Shown: positions 44,478 through 55,900 of the stretch, in pieces
Position numbering within the stretch: position 1 is the stretch's first letter
How the letters are laid out: each line of letters starts with the position of its first letter
Assembly: GCA_030248215.1 (NCBI GenBank)
Contig: JASANG010004131.1
Span: forward strand, 124,001-188,000
DNA from: Enoplolaimus lenunculus
Lineage: Eukaryota > Nematoda > Enoplea > Enoplida > Thoracostomopsidae
Direction: 5' to 3'
DNA: 64,000 nt
Translations under genes and position numbers: made by a program
Notes under the pieces: model-generated
What the model was told of the DNA's origin: nothing
Database searches by the model: none
What the model saw: only the letters and a program-made list of their open reading frames with translations

Positions 44478-44645
44478 AGTGTAAAAAATGGAGAATCAAA
44501 TTGACTCTCTCGGAAACAGGCTTTTCCTGACTACACAAACTGAGTCAAATTTGACTCCGCCAGAGTTAAATTTGACTCAGTTTGTGTAGTCAGGAAAAGC
44601 CTATTTCCGAGAGAGTCAATTTGACTCCCCATTTTTTATTGTAGA
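44478..44645. mobile_element. Near-perfect palindromic element
   Basis: Two arms of about 75 bases pair almost fully: TTGACTCTCTCGGAAACAGG, CTTTTCCTGACTACACAAAC and TGAGTCAAATTTGACTC on the left are answered on the right. The spacer is under 10 bases. The ends are GCAGTGTAAAAAATGG and CCATTTTTTATTGTAG. The arms are more alike than those of the 35602 copy, which suggests a younger insertion. Confidence 0.8.
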
Positions 44646-45375
44646 CATGGCTTATTCCTGAACATAAAAGCAGTTATGCATACGCCTTTAGCCTTTGTTT
44701 AAGCCCAAGCTTATAGTGTAACGCTTCACATCTAATGCATGTCATAGGTGTACAACAGCTAAAGCAAAGCCGTACAGATTTTAATACAATTGCATAAATA
44801 TCCCACAAATTTAAAACGTTACAATGTTTACCGGTCGTTATTCGACACCATCAAACAACGTCCAGAATCCAAACGCAGTTTACACTGCCCTACAATCCGC
44901 CCAAAGCATATGACAAAAAAATTCAAAAACGAAAGTATCACGAACCAAAAGAACTCCAATCGCATTAAATGTGTTTTTCAGAAGTCGGGGAATAAACTCG
45001 ATTAATATGTGAAATAAGTATTTTCAAGACAAACGGACCAGTAGTATTTTAACTTTAAATATGCGGATAAATGTGTTTTCAGAAGACGGAATAAAAACTC
45101 GATTATAATTTGTGTAATAAATATTTTCAAGACAAGCGGACCAGCGCATTTAAACATTATGAACACGTTAAAACGTGTCTGAACAGGTATTAAAACAACA
45201 ATAAATGGCAACAGATCGATTGCAACATTGCGGTGACGTGTTTTAAACGCATTATAATTGGTTACTTTTTTTAAAGCATTTTGATTGGACAATACATATT
45301 GCGAATCTCGATTGGTGCATGATGCAACATTGGTAACGTGTTTTAATTGGCTGTTGTGTCGGCGTTGTCCAAATA

Positions 45376-45679
45376 CTGTATTGACCCGAATAAGGGGGAG
45401 GAGTAATAAGAGGGGGAGGTCCCCATTTTGAGTCCGAATCAATTGGAGTCCGTATCCCTAATAAGAGTCCGTAAAGCGGAAGGGCCCAACCCAAAGAGTC
45501 CATAAATGTATTAACCCAAATAGCGCATATCAACAGTCTGCAACCGAATATATCAGTAAACGAAGGGCAACGGAGCGTGTGTTGAAAATAAATAACAGTC
45601 TGTAACCGAATAACAAAGGGGGTACTCTCTGGAGGGCCCAAATAAATATCAGTCTCCCCCTCTTATTGGCGTCACTACA
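45376..45679. mobile_element. Pogo-like element, second copy, worn
   Basis: The left end CTGTATTGACCCGAATAAG is intact and preceded by TA. The right end is worn to CTTATTGGCGTCACTACA, followed by TA. The inside is the same as 32890-33334 but in the opposite sense (CTAATAAGAGTCCGTAAAGC). Confidence 0.65.
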
Positions 45680-48422
45680 TAGTAGCCAGAGAATAGCAGA
45701 TTGGCTTACGACATAAATACTGTCCCTCACATTCTTCGAAATTTTAATATTTTAGCTTTTTAATACTTTTTAGCATTTAGGATCAAGTGTACGCTTTTAA
45801 AAATATACTAGGAAATTGAAAGTGGCAGTGTTTATAATACACTGCGACTTGACTGGCTACTCAAAATTGTAACGAAATGGCATGTTTACCAAACAGGGTG
45901 GATGCTTCGAAATTTTCAGGCAGACTACTGAAAAATTGACTTATGACAAATATATATTTATATAAATCGACTGAAGGCGCCGAACCAGGTGTTCTCCGAC
46001 GGGTCTTTAAACTTTGAGCGTTCCAAAGATTCCAAATGCAGAAATTTACCGAATTGCCCTTCGATGAAACACTGGCGGATGCAGGATTTTTTACAGGGAA
46101 TAACTGATTTAACAGCTGCGTGTAAAACACGGGTTGACATGTGATAAGCTGTAGTTTGGTCATAAATTTAAGTCAGGCTATCTTGCATTTTATTACAGTC
46201 ATAATTTTCCGAAAAGTATGAATTTTGTATTAAATTGAGGTATTTCGTGAAGTCTTGAAAAATCGTGGTATTAGCAAGTTTTTTATCAAAATCGATTGCG
46301 AGTGCAGGAGCAGACAAGGGTCGAGGCTCCCCCCAAACTCCATGGTGGGAGCCTCTAAACTCGCGAGCGAGAAGGCAGACGAATTTTAAAACCGGCGGTT
46401 TTTGTTTCAACCGGTTTAGTCAAAACCTCGGGAGCGAAAAGCTAGCGGATAGAACACGAAACTTCGTTTTGCGGTGTAAATTTTACGAGTTTAGCGGCTT
46501 CCTTATTTTTCTTCTGGTGTCGACAGACACTATGAGACATCCGTATTTTCGCGTTTCTGCTACGCACGGACGGGCAAACTTCAAAAAGGTCTTTGTTTCA
46601 TATAAAAGTTGGAAAAAACTAGCATAATAATCGATCGTGAAACCTAACGCTATTTAGCGTTGAATATTAACTCAAACACTTGCTTGTGATCTTTGTTGGG
46701 GGCCCTATATCCAGTGCCAGAGCAGACAGAGGTGGCGGCTTCGTACAAACTCGAGGGTGGAGGCCACCAAACTCGCAAGCGAAGCGAGAAGAAAAAACCA
46801 GGTATGGGCGGCGACTGCTCCGTCCTTGCCTTGATTTGAGTACCCCCTTAAATCTGCCCGTGAGATGCTATGTTGTGGCAGTGTGATGTGAGGGTCGATT
46901 TTTAACAGCGGCTGTGCTTATCGCATTACGACTGATGATGTGACGTGCCAAGTTAACCTAACTAAACGAAGTGAAAACGGTAAAGTTATACATAGTCCAG
47001 GTGGTGGGTCATCCCTTTCGACTAGCCTTTAGCTCTGGTGTTGCACATGTAAACAGTCTTGATTTGTAAACTGCCATTGCGTTGATGTACGACGAAACCT
47101 AAAATATCTTGTACCGCTCCGACCCAGGCGTTAGGTATACATTTATTCTCGTATTCAAATTGATTTTAATACAGAAAGCCAGAACAAGCGTTAAGCGGAT
47201 TCGCAAATGCTAAAACTAACATATAATAATTGAGGTATAATATATTGACGTTTAATGTTTAGTAACCTGTAACATGTCACCAAAGCTGTGTTTGAATGTT
47301 CATTTTTGAGGAGGTTTTCTGGAGTTTACCAAATTTATCATTTAATTTACGTAGCTAGTTGTGTGCTATGTAGATTATTTTATACCTATTTATGGGCTCA
47401 TGAATACAAACGCAACATACAACATATAGTGACAACGTTTCTCAAAAATTAGGTATTTCATATGTAATCATGAATAGCTTTTTGCGGAAGAAGTATACGC
47501 TGCAAAAATGCCACATATATGTGAACGTAAAGTTCGATGTCCAGCCCGGTCCGAAACTTTCGACAAAATTTTTCGAAGCGGTCGACCAGATTGTACGGTT
47601 TCATTGTGGGGCTGATACCTTGACGTAAACTGCAATTAGCAAGTCCATGAATTGCCGGAATTTGGATTCACAGTTTGAGACGACCGCCTGGACAAAGAGG
47701 GCAAAGAACATGTCAATGACATCACAGCCTAGGCAGCTTCGGTTTTAAACTTCTGTCCTTCCAATGTACAATACGCAGCAGAAAAGCAGGCGTTATGTTG
47801 GTTTGAACTAGGGTGCAACCGGATATCCGGCTTCGACGAAATATCTTCCTCCTGACAGGGATGGGCGCTCTGTTCTCTTGAGTCTCGGTGGTTTGCAAAT
47901 CGAGAACGTAGAGGTGAAAAAGAGAAACAATTGCTATTATCTGAGCTAGTTTGAGTTGATGATGAAAGGGTGCAGCGATGTTTTGCTTGTATTTTGGAGT
48001 AAATGCATATGCGTAAACCACTAGAAATTAGGTACTTCCCTCAATGCTATGATTGTTTTAATAGAAGTCTCCGACATGGATGGTTAGGTTTAGGATTACG
48101 CTTCAGCTTAGGCATGGGTGTGTTGAAATAAACAAGTAAATAAGATTGCACAGCACAAGCAGAGTGAATGAGCTTTATTCGGAGTTGATAACCAAGTCAA
48201 GTTTTTATTAACATTGGCACTGACGGTTACATATACTCAGCTTCAGTTAATTTTCATATGTGCAGCGTCTGTTATATATTTGGAGTTAAAAATTATTTTC
48301 AGAAGGGTTTCAATCGTTTCGTTTGTACCACCATTCCTAACTGATAAAGTAAAAAAGTAAAGTTTGGCGGCGATTTAATTGTATGAATTAAACGGATATT
48401 CTGAGCAGATACGTCCGCTCTA

Positions 48423-48632
48423 TTAGTTATTTACTAGGCGCTCCTTCTGTTGGGAAGATATTATTGGGGAAGAATTGTATGAATTTACAGCGAGTAAGCT
48501 GAAAGGATTTACGAGAAAGTCGTTCTTAGCATGGCACGGGTATAGTTTCAGTGAATAACCACGAGTATGTGCGTTCGGAGAGAATTTGAAGAATTCGTTA
48601 AATTGAAAATCTACTGTACTAGATTTTTTCAT
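48423..48632 (-). mobile_element. LINE remnant (reverse-transcriptase protein C-terminus)
   Basis: A 69-codon frame whose pattern FFKFSPNAHTRGYSLKLYPC, a Phe-Ser pair, then VNSYNSSP resembles the TRGHSLKL..FFS.RVVN.WNSLP end of many CR1/Jockey-type LINE polyproteins. No polymerase or endonuclease part is nearby, so this is a 5'-truncated copy. The match is from memory of the family pattern. Confidence 0.45.
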
Positions 48633-49216
48633 AACTCTAAACTATTGTTTATAGGACAAAATTATGACCAATATTAGTAATACAAAATAAATCTAAATTA
48701 GCATGATTAAGTCTTACTTTTGTCGCAATATGCAATTGAATTTTGGGGCGTGAACTAGCAGGCTACGCATTGTTATGCGGACTGCGCGTGTCTACATGCA
48801 GACTATATGTCGACACGTATGTTGCCGGCTAATATATACTATGCAAGCTGAGCGTGTTGGATATATGCTAATTAACAAATAGTTAAACTTGCAAATGCAT
48901 TGATTTGCTGAAGCCATGCTTTATTTTCCCATGCTAAAAACAAACTGTTGTTTGGCCCGCCAGTTCGTTAGTAGTATGTTATTAACCTACAGATTGCACC
49001 CTGACATAACGGAGCTTAGTTTATATAAAAGTGTCAATCAAATAATTTGATGTAAATTAGCGAAAAACGGTCACATATATGCAGAAAGTAAAGTGCTATT
49101 TTTAATTTTCTTTTATATATTGGAAGTCGCTGTTCAAAAAAGCTGTAGGGTGATCTTTGGGGTACATCTGAAAGTGGGGCCCTGGGTTTTGTGCGATGGC
49201 AAGATTTCTGTTTTAC

Positions 49217-49597
49217 TAGGGATGTGCCGATACCAAAATTTTTGCCGATGCCGATACCGATGCCGATTCCAACTTTAGTACACCATGCTTAATAAGCAGA
49301 TAGAATACTACATTACGATTTATATGAAGGCTTAAACCCTAACCATCGTAAACGATTATAATCTTATAAGAACGGTTAACTTCAATTGATTTTTTCAAAC
49401 ACAAACGCAAGAGAGCAATTTTCCTGAGCAGACACACTATTGTGCGCCCAGAAATGAAATTGATAGCATTCCAACTGAAGGTTGTGTGCAGAAAGTATCG
49501 GCAAAGAATCGGCAATTTTTTTGCAGTACCGATGTCGATACTCACGAAAAGTGCTGATTATTACCGATGCCGATACCGATTAATCGACACTTCCCTA
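49217..49597. mobile_element. Non-autonomous hAT-like element, family E
   Basis: Starts TAGGGATGTGCCGATACC and ends CCGATTAATCGACACTTCCC. The flanks GTTTTAC and GTTTTAAC are a near 8-bp duplication with one indel. The body matches the family E copies at 20020-20390 and 23815-24213 along most of its length (for example TATAAGAACGG, GTATCGGCAAAGAATCGGC). Confidence 0.78.
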
Positions 49598-50264
49598 GTT
49601 TTAACGGCTGTTATATTATTCTACGTTATCGGTGCAAAATTTTGCCTCTAGACTGGTTTCGCTTTCGTTTTCTAACTCTTAGTAAGTTTTCGAATCGAAA
49701 AAAAAGTTTTCGAAAATGAGGGTCTACTTTCCTACGTAAATGAATTCGCAAACAGGTTTTTCGTTTATTAAAAAATTAAAATTTATTTTCGACTGAAATG
49801 AAATAAGTAAAATTCAACAATAAAAATTATATAGTAATAAGTTCTTACTTTCGTGTTATCTACAAATTAGGCAAATTCATTAAAATTGTTAAAAACCTCA
49901 CTCATATAGCTCCGTTTTTGACAAACTCGAAGAATCGCTCTTGATTACAGATCGGAAAGAAAGCCAACCGGGTCGTTCAGTTTCGGTGCAAGAAAGCAAT
50001 GCATATAAATACTGACACAACACAAAGTCAGATGCTCATTTACGTTCGCGATGTCGTAAATATTTCTAGGAATCTACTTATCGGTACGGTATACGTACGA
50101 AGTGGCATGAAACAAAAAAGGTTGGATGGGTTCGAACATAAGATACGTAGTATATACTAACTGCGGTTTGGAACATTTTACATATTATTTTATTTTAGTT
50201 TCTTATCAAGTTCTTGAAGTACTTACAGAAAGGCACTGATCTCGCGATTTCATGGAATTAAAAC

Positions 50265-50513
50265 TCATTGAGAGTTTGGCGAATATGTGTTCCATTGCGA
50301 AGCTTCTATTTTTGTCGAGTTTGCGGCCCGAACCGAACTCCTATAACCATCCTGCTTCGAGAAAGTCCACTTAGCGCTGGGAAAATATTTAGATGGATTG
50401 GTAATATACGTACAAGCATCAGCATAGTTGATTAATTGTAAGGATGAACCACTCATAGATTTATTTTGCAGAATTTGCTTTGAACGTTTTGTAGGCAATT
50501 CTGAAGACTGTGC
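50265..50513 (-). other. Unrecognised coding-like frame
   Basis: An open frame of about 83 codons with protein-like content (SSLQLINYADACTYITNPSK; FPSAKWTFSKQDGYRSSVRA) and a TGA at its end. The acceptor-like CACAGTCTTCAG at about 50500 would make it a last exon. No start codon fits it alone and the family is unknown. Confidence 0.28.
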
Positions 50514-51130
50514 TGAGAATAAGGCTCAATAAAGTATCGGCTCTGTTCTAACAAGCTAAAGGTTCTTTGATGAGTTTCTAGAATATGTTATTTTATTTGA
50601 GTTTTCGTAACGTTTTTACTTACATAGATTATTTTTATCAAAGGTACCAGGTTTTATATACCATTTTAATTGACTCGCATGAAAAACAATCTTATCACGC
50701 TCGCTTCTCCTTTCAAAAAAATGAAAATCAGAACAAATTACTGTACACGGTATTTTTTATTTTTCCGCTGTTTGCTGTATACGGTATTTTTTATTTTCCC
50801 ACGGTTTGCTGTACGCACTATACAAATACGTATTATGTATATATATCGTACCTCATGTTGACAGTTATCTTTACATGTTCGAACTCGGCTCCGACTGGTA
50901 CTGGCCCCGGACCCGGTAAAAATCCTGGCCCTGGGGTAATTTTAATATATAATAATGGTATGTACTTTAAATGTCTGTTTGCTGGCAACAATTTTCAGAT
51001 ACCTCACATGAGCAAATTGGCGATGATTTTTTTGGTTTTGTAAACCTAAACACCAATCAAATTTGGTTATTTTCAGAATAAAAACTGTGGTTTTGTGTGT
51101 TGAGATCGAGAAAGGTTTTATGCATATATA

Positions 51131-51361
51131 TTAGGGATGTGCCGATTAATCGGCACCGGTAATAATCGGCACTTTTCGTGAGTATCGGCATCGGCACTGC
51201 AAAAAATTGCCGATTCTTTGCCGATACTTTTTGCACATAAGAGTCAGTTGGAATGCTATCAATTTCATTTCTGGGAACACACCAATGTGTCTGCTCATGA
51301 AAATTGTTAATATCTCTTGCGTTTGTGTTCGAAAAAATTAATTGAAATTAACCGTTCTTAT
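51131..51361. mobile_element. Truncated family E element, reverse sense
   Basis: Starts TAGGGATGTGCCGATTAATC and continues as the complement of the family E right half (GGCATCGGCACTGCAAAAAA; TTCGTGAGTATCGGC). It breaks off after ACCGTTCTTAT, next to a coding-like frame on the minus strand. Confidence 0.7.
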
Positions 51362-51697
51362 AGCAACTTCAGTACAACCTGATAAATAAACTATTTGTTC
51401 AAATTTGGTATTGAGGTTACCGAGTTGATGTATTTTGTTGCTAAGCAGATAGAAAATCATATTTAAATCTGTGTTACTGTACAGACGTTTAATATACATA
51501 CTGTGTTTCTCACTTTGGTTTATTAGATATGGAAAACGATAATATTGTTGCAGATAATATGAATTACGCAATTTATATTCAAGAGTATACTTTTCAGTTG
51601 CCTGAAATGTACTAATATAGCTCGTGTAGATATTTTGGACTTCTATGCTGGCTGAATACCCAACTTCTTGCCAGAATTGAAGTACGAGCAACCTCAC
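51362..51697 (-). other. Unrecognised coding-like frame, Tyr/Gln/Asn-rich
   Basis: An open minus-strand frame of about 110 codons (EVQNIYTSYISTFQATEKYT; YRFPYLINQSEKHSMYIKRL). It runs into the truncated family E element at its 3' side. It could be a gene broken by that insertion, a relic of another element, or chance. It lies on the same strand as 50265-50513. Confidence 0.25.
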
Positions 51698-52884
51698 TAC
51701 TTAATACGTGGATGAGCTTTTTAATTTTTTCTAATCCCTCCACAGCAAACGTATGTCCCCGGCCTCAGACGCCTTTAGTGCATACATATATATTTTAAGT
51801 TAGTCTTTTCATATGCTTAAGGCACGTACACTATGGTGGTCTTAGTATCAAATCTCATTTCGATAAAAGTTCAAGATTATTGCCGGTCCAGTTTAGTTCA
51901 CTTGACAGTTGGTGCTGGTTTCAATTTGTAAGCGATTTATATTTTGGAATTTGAATGATCGAGAAATAGTTTATGTTGCTATTGTTGATATTATTGTGCA
52001 TGAACGGGCGTTTCCGAAGCTTATAGCATAAAATGACTGTACTATGGTCGTAGCAGTAATATAATGAGTATATAAATTTAAATACATAGTTAAAACTTTT
52101 TGTCAGCGTGTAAATATCTAAATATACATATGTTGAAGTTGAACTTATTTATTCATGATACATGTATATAACCTGACGACGGTATTGGTAATAAGTAATG
52201 GTCTGTTGGTCGAAAAGTTAAAAAATTATAGCTACCAAAGCAGTAAAAATAGGGCTGTTTTTTGTATTCAGAACAGTGAATATGTATCTGAGGAGACTAC
52301 TAGTTAACATTAATCTCAAACTAATAGTAACTAAACAATTTTTAATTTATTTTCAAAAATGTGAAGCATACTATCATAAATACTTTTCAGATGGGGTGGG
52401 CGGGTCACTCCCCAATGCATCTGGCTCTGATCAAAGAGAAAACAATTCATTTACATTTGGTTTGGTATTGGGGCATCCGAACTGGATTGATATAGTTGTT
52501 GTTTTAATTTTGGATTTGAATATTGGATTTATTTGAGTGCACGAACGTCACTTTAAAAAACAGAATTAGGTATAGGGGTTTTGTGCTGTAATACCCTCGA
52601 GGGCGAATTCGATAGGCGTAAGATGTGTCGGACCATAATAGTGGGGTTGGAATGAATGGCATGTTTACCATTATAGCGTGACTAACGAGTAACTTTTCAG
52701 TATTTTTGTACGATTGGCTTCATTTTGGTTTTCTGCCGTTTTAGAGTAATAGGTTAATTAATTAGTCAGCTAACAAAATACTTTATTGTCGGATTTATTA
52801 TATAATGATGGATAGTGCGTTCAAATTGTTTAGTCTGCTCTGCATTCGTGATTGAATATATTTATATTCGTAGTGGTTTGTCAG

Positions 52885-52917
52885 ATGGAATCGGCTGAAC
52901 AAAAAAAGAATTACAAG
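52885..52917 (+). CDS. OSBPL8: ORP exon 1 (start codon)
   Basis: Eleven codons, [11 protein letters not shown], phase 0, donor AAG|GTAAGT. An acceptor-like TTTGTCAG ends right before the ATG, so this may be a spliced-leader site or the second exon of a longer message. QKKNYK echoes QKQNYR at the start of exon 2. Confidence 0.75.
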
Positions 52918-55900
52918 GTAAGTTTTTGTTTTTTATTCACTGTAGTCTGATTTAGCAAAGGCAAGTGCTGGCTTACACTGAAGCCAGAGTTGTGAACATG
53001 AAATTGTTTTTATCTCTGGTTTGTGAAACGATTCGTGTGAAGCATTTTTGGTCAATGGAAATATTTTTCACTAATTTGGACTCCACAGTTGTTTGCTTGC
53101 CAGGAAATATTTTTGGTGTGCGGTGGGACAGTATGTACATTGCACAGCGTTTCAAATGACATTTACGGAACGGAACGTAGAAACTCAGTAGAGTTATTTG
53201 TTTCGTTCTTTTTGTTCAGCTGCAAAAACAAAACTATCGCCATGAGAAAAAGAGGGCGGCGGCCGAATTGCTTGCAACGCTTAAGGACCCAACCATTGTT
53301 GTGATGGCCGATTGGCTCAAATTGCGCTCAACTCTACGCAAATGGACCCGGCTGTATGTTGTACTTAAACCTGGTTTGTTGATACTGTACAAAAGTCCTA
53401 AAACACATAAGGTAAGTTAGTAGTGTTTTATCGTGTTTCGGTGATGGAAGTGTGATGGAGGATCATGTCGTATTTATTTGCATCTTTTTAAGGGTTGATA
53501 AATTTTCAGCATAAAAGGACATTTTTCTGAGTGAGTTGGTTGTTGGTCACGCTCATATTAATTTATTATTTGGGCCCTGCCCTTTCGGGAGAGAATAAAG
53601 AAACTGCGTGACATTGAAATTGGAAGGCTTATGCTTAGACTTAGAATTATGCTTATGGTTAGGCTTGTGCCTGGGCTTCGATTTAGGCTTAGATTGAAAC
53701 TTGTGTGCCGGGCAAGCCCCTACTATCGGCACGGGCCATCGGTTATATGAAGTTTAAGTTTTATGAGCAAAGGTTTCACTAGTGCGTCATGTTGAATACT
53801 TTGCTGAGGTGGTTTTTCTATTTGATAGCTGCTGAATTCATTCTCAGCTTGTCAGCATTTAGCAAGGGCTACTTAAGTGTTTACTGCCATTCATTTGGCA
53901 CCTAAAATATTCTATTATAGTAAATCAATTCATGTTTGGGGTAAAATATGACTTTCCGATATTGCTTACGTACTTTAAAAAGTTTAGAAGTAAGTATTAA
54001 TATCAAGATTAAGTATTAATATCAAGATTTCAGTAATGCGTTCAGAATTTTTTACAGTGATTTTGTGCTTGACGAGTTCATTATTATTGTTTTAGCCTGG
54101 ATACTGGGTTGGCACAGTAATTTTGAACTCGTGTCAGTTGATTGAGCGACCTTCGAAGAAAGATGGTTTTTGTTTTAAAATATTTCATCCGCTCGATCAA
54201 AATATTTGGGCTACACGAGTAAGTTTGAACTACACAAACAGATTAACTGGGCAATACTCAAACTGCTAGAGGTTTTATACGGTTGGTGTTTGAAACCAGG
54301 ATTTAATGCGGGTGTTATTAAATCAGATTACTAACAATATAATACTACGTCTTGTGGTAGCGCTATGGTTATCGCGCGGCGCCTCCTGTCCTGTCCGTCA
54401 CTGTGCTGTATTGTACACAAGCAATTCTTGTACGATACCGCATGCTAACGGGCGATGGTGTACGTACTGTAACTGACGAATTAAACTTTTTTAAAAATAT
54501 AGGGCCACTCTTACTTACTCTTAGTGCGGTATACTAATTTTGTATTTTGTTTATTTTGTAAATTTCGGTTTATCCGGTCAATGTTAAACATTTTTCTTGC
54601 AGGGTCCTCATGGTGAATCTATTCCTGCAGTCAGTATGCCGCTTCCAAATTCATATTTAATCAGTCGTGCAAGTGAAGAAGATGTTGGTGAGTAATGATT
54701 TCTATTTGAAAACATATTATTAAGGTCAGGGTCAGCCTCCGCCGAAAATATTCTGGCACTGTGAGTGGTACGTAATACATACCAATATATTCGTAGGAAA
54801 TGATGTTATAGATTTTTATTTACACAGTAATAAATTTATGTGGAAACATATTGTGTATTTTTCTAAAAACGCTTCAGTGCATATTTTTAAGTGGCCGCTG
54901 TATTATTTTATGTAGCCATTTTTTGAATATGTTTTGTTTAGGCGCAGCTTAATATGTAGTTGCTTGTAGTAGTGTTTTTATAGTGGTTTTCCGGGATATC
55001 CGGCGTTTTTTATCTTTTGTTGTTTTAATTTGTGCTTTGATTGGCCAAGTAGTGGATTTGAGTTGTATTTTAGAACTACATACATAGAGGAATGACAAGT
55101 TCTTGTCTGTCGTATTTGCTTGTTTATAACAAAAATCTGCTACTACTGCTTATAAGAAATATTTGTATTTTAATAAATACCGGTAGTAGAGCGACAGAGC
55201 GGCACAAATCCTTAAATACTATGGCAGAAACTAATTTTTGTGTTACTTTGATAGCTATATCAATTATATATTAAAGCTCTTTTTGGTATGATGTATCTAG
55301 TGCTGTAATTATAAAAAGGCAGGTGAGTTGCATAATACGTTTTGGCGTGATATGCATGAATCTTAATATACTCACCGGTATTAGTATTTCCTTACATTTT
55401 ACAGCTTTGAATATGTGAGAATTATTGCGCAGAATACTACATATTATTGTGAATTCATTAGGTATCTATTTATAGGGCGTTGCTGGATGGACGCACTCGA
55501 ACTTGCGCTTCGGTGTAGTAATCTTTTGACGCGTACTATGCATCGTGAGTTGCGCAACGAATCTAGTCTTCCGATGCCGACTGCTGCTGGTGCAGGTAGC
55601 ACGGTGATTACTGGAAATGGCGGTACCGGAAGTAGTGGATACCTGGCCGAATGCGGTAGCGGAGGTGGTGATTTGGGTACTACAATAATTGACGGAACCC
55701 AAGCGTCGAACGATCCGTACCAGTGGTTTCAACAACAACGTAATCATCAGCGAACTGCGTCGGTAACTATTATAGGTGATAATAGCGGATTGAAAAATGA
55801 TTCTGGAGACGGAGGAGATTTGGGCCCTCATCATGTTTCAGGTAAGGCTTAACGTTTTGCGATTTTGATCCTGCTAGTTAGTTTAAATATTAAGACGCCA

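Larger units (their letters stand above)
32432..52884. other. Long repeat-rich intergenic region (20 kb)
   Basis: No gene is confirmed. It holds pogo-like and hAT-like short elements, palindromic elements, a 17-bp minisatellite, TTAGGC runs, a tRNA-headed SINE candidate (38230-38625), a LINE remnant (48423-48632) and two unrecognised minus-strand coding-like frames (50265-51697). It should also hold the ORP promoter near its right end, without a clear motif. Confidence 0.5.

Noticed and set aside
45861-46163. Minus-strand ORF with a NFCIWNLWNAQSL stretch, slightly like a LINE endonuclease start
   Set aside because: The likeness is a single short word with no catalytic motifs after it; not enough to call.
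50585-51043. 152-codon plus-strand ORF
   Set aside because: Its Tyr/Phe-rich content comes from a doubled ~33-bp AT-rich unit (50740-50820) and no splice or homology supports it.
54355-54470. GC-rich, tRNA-like words in ORP intron 3
   Set aside because: Box A-like words are present but there is no box B at the right spacing and no cloverleaf pairing.
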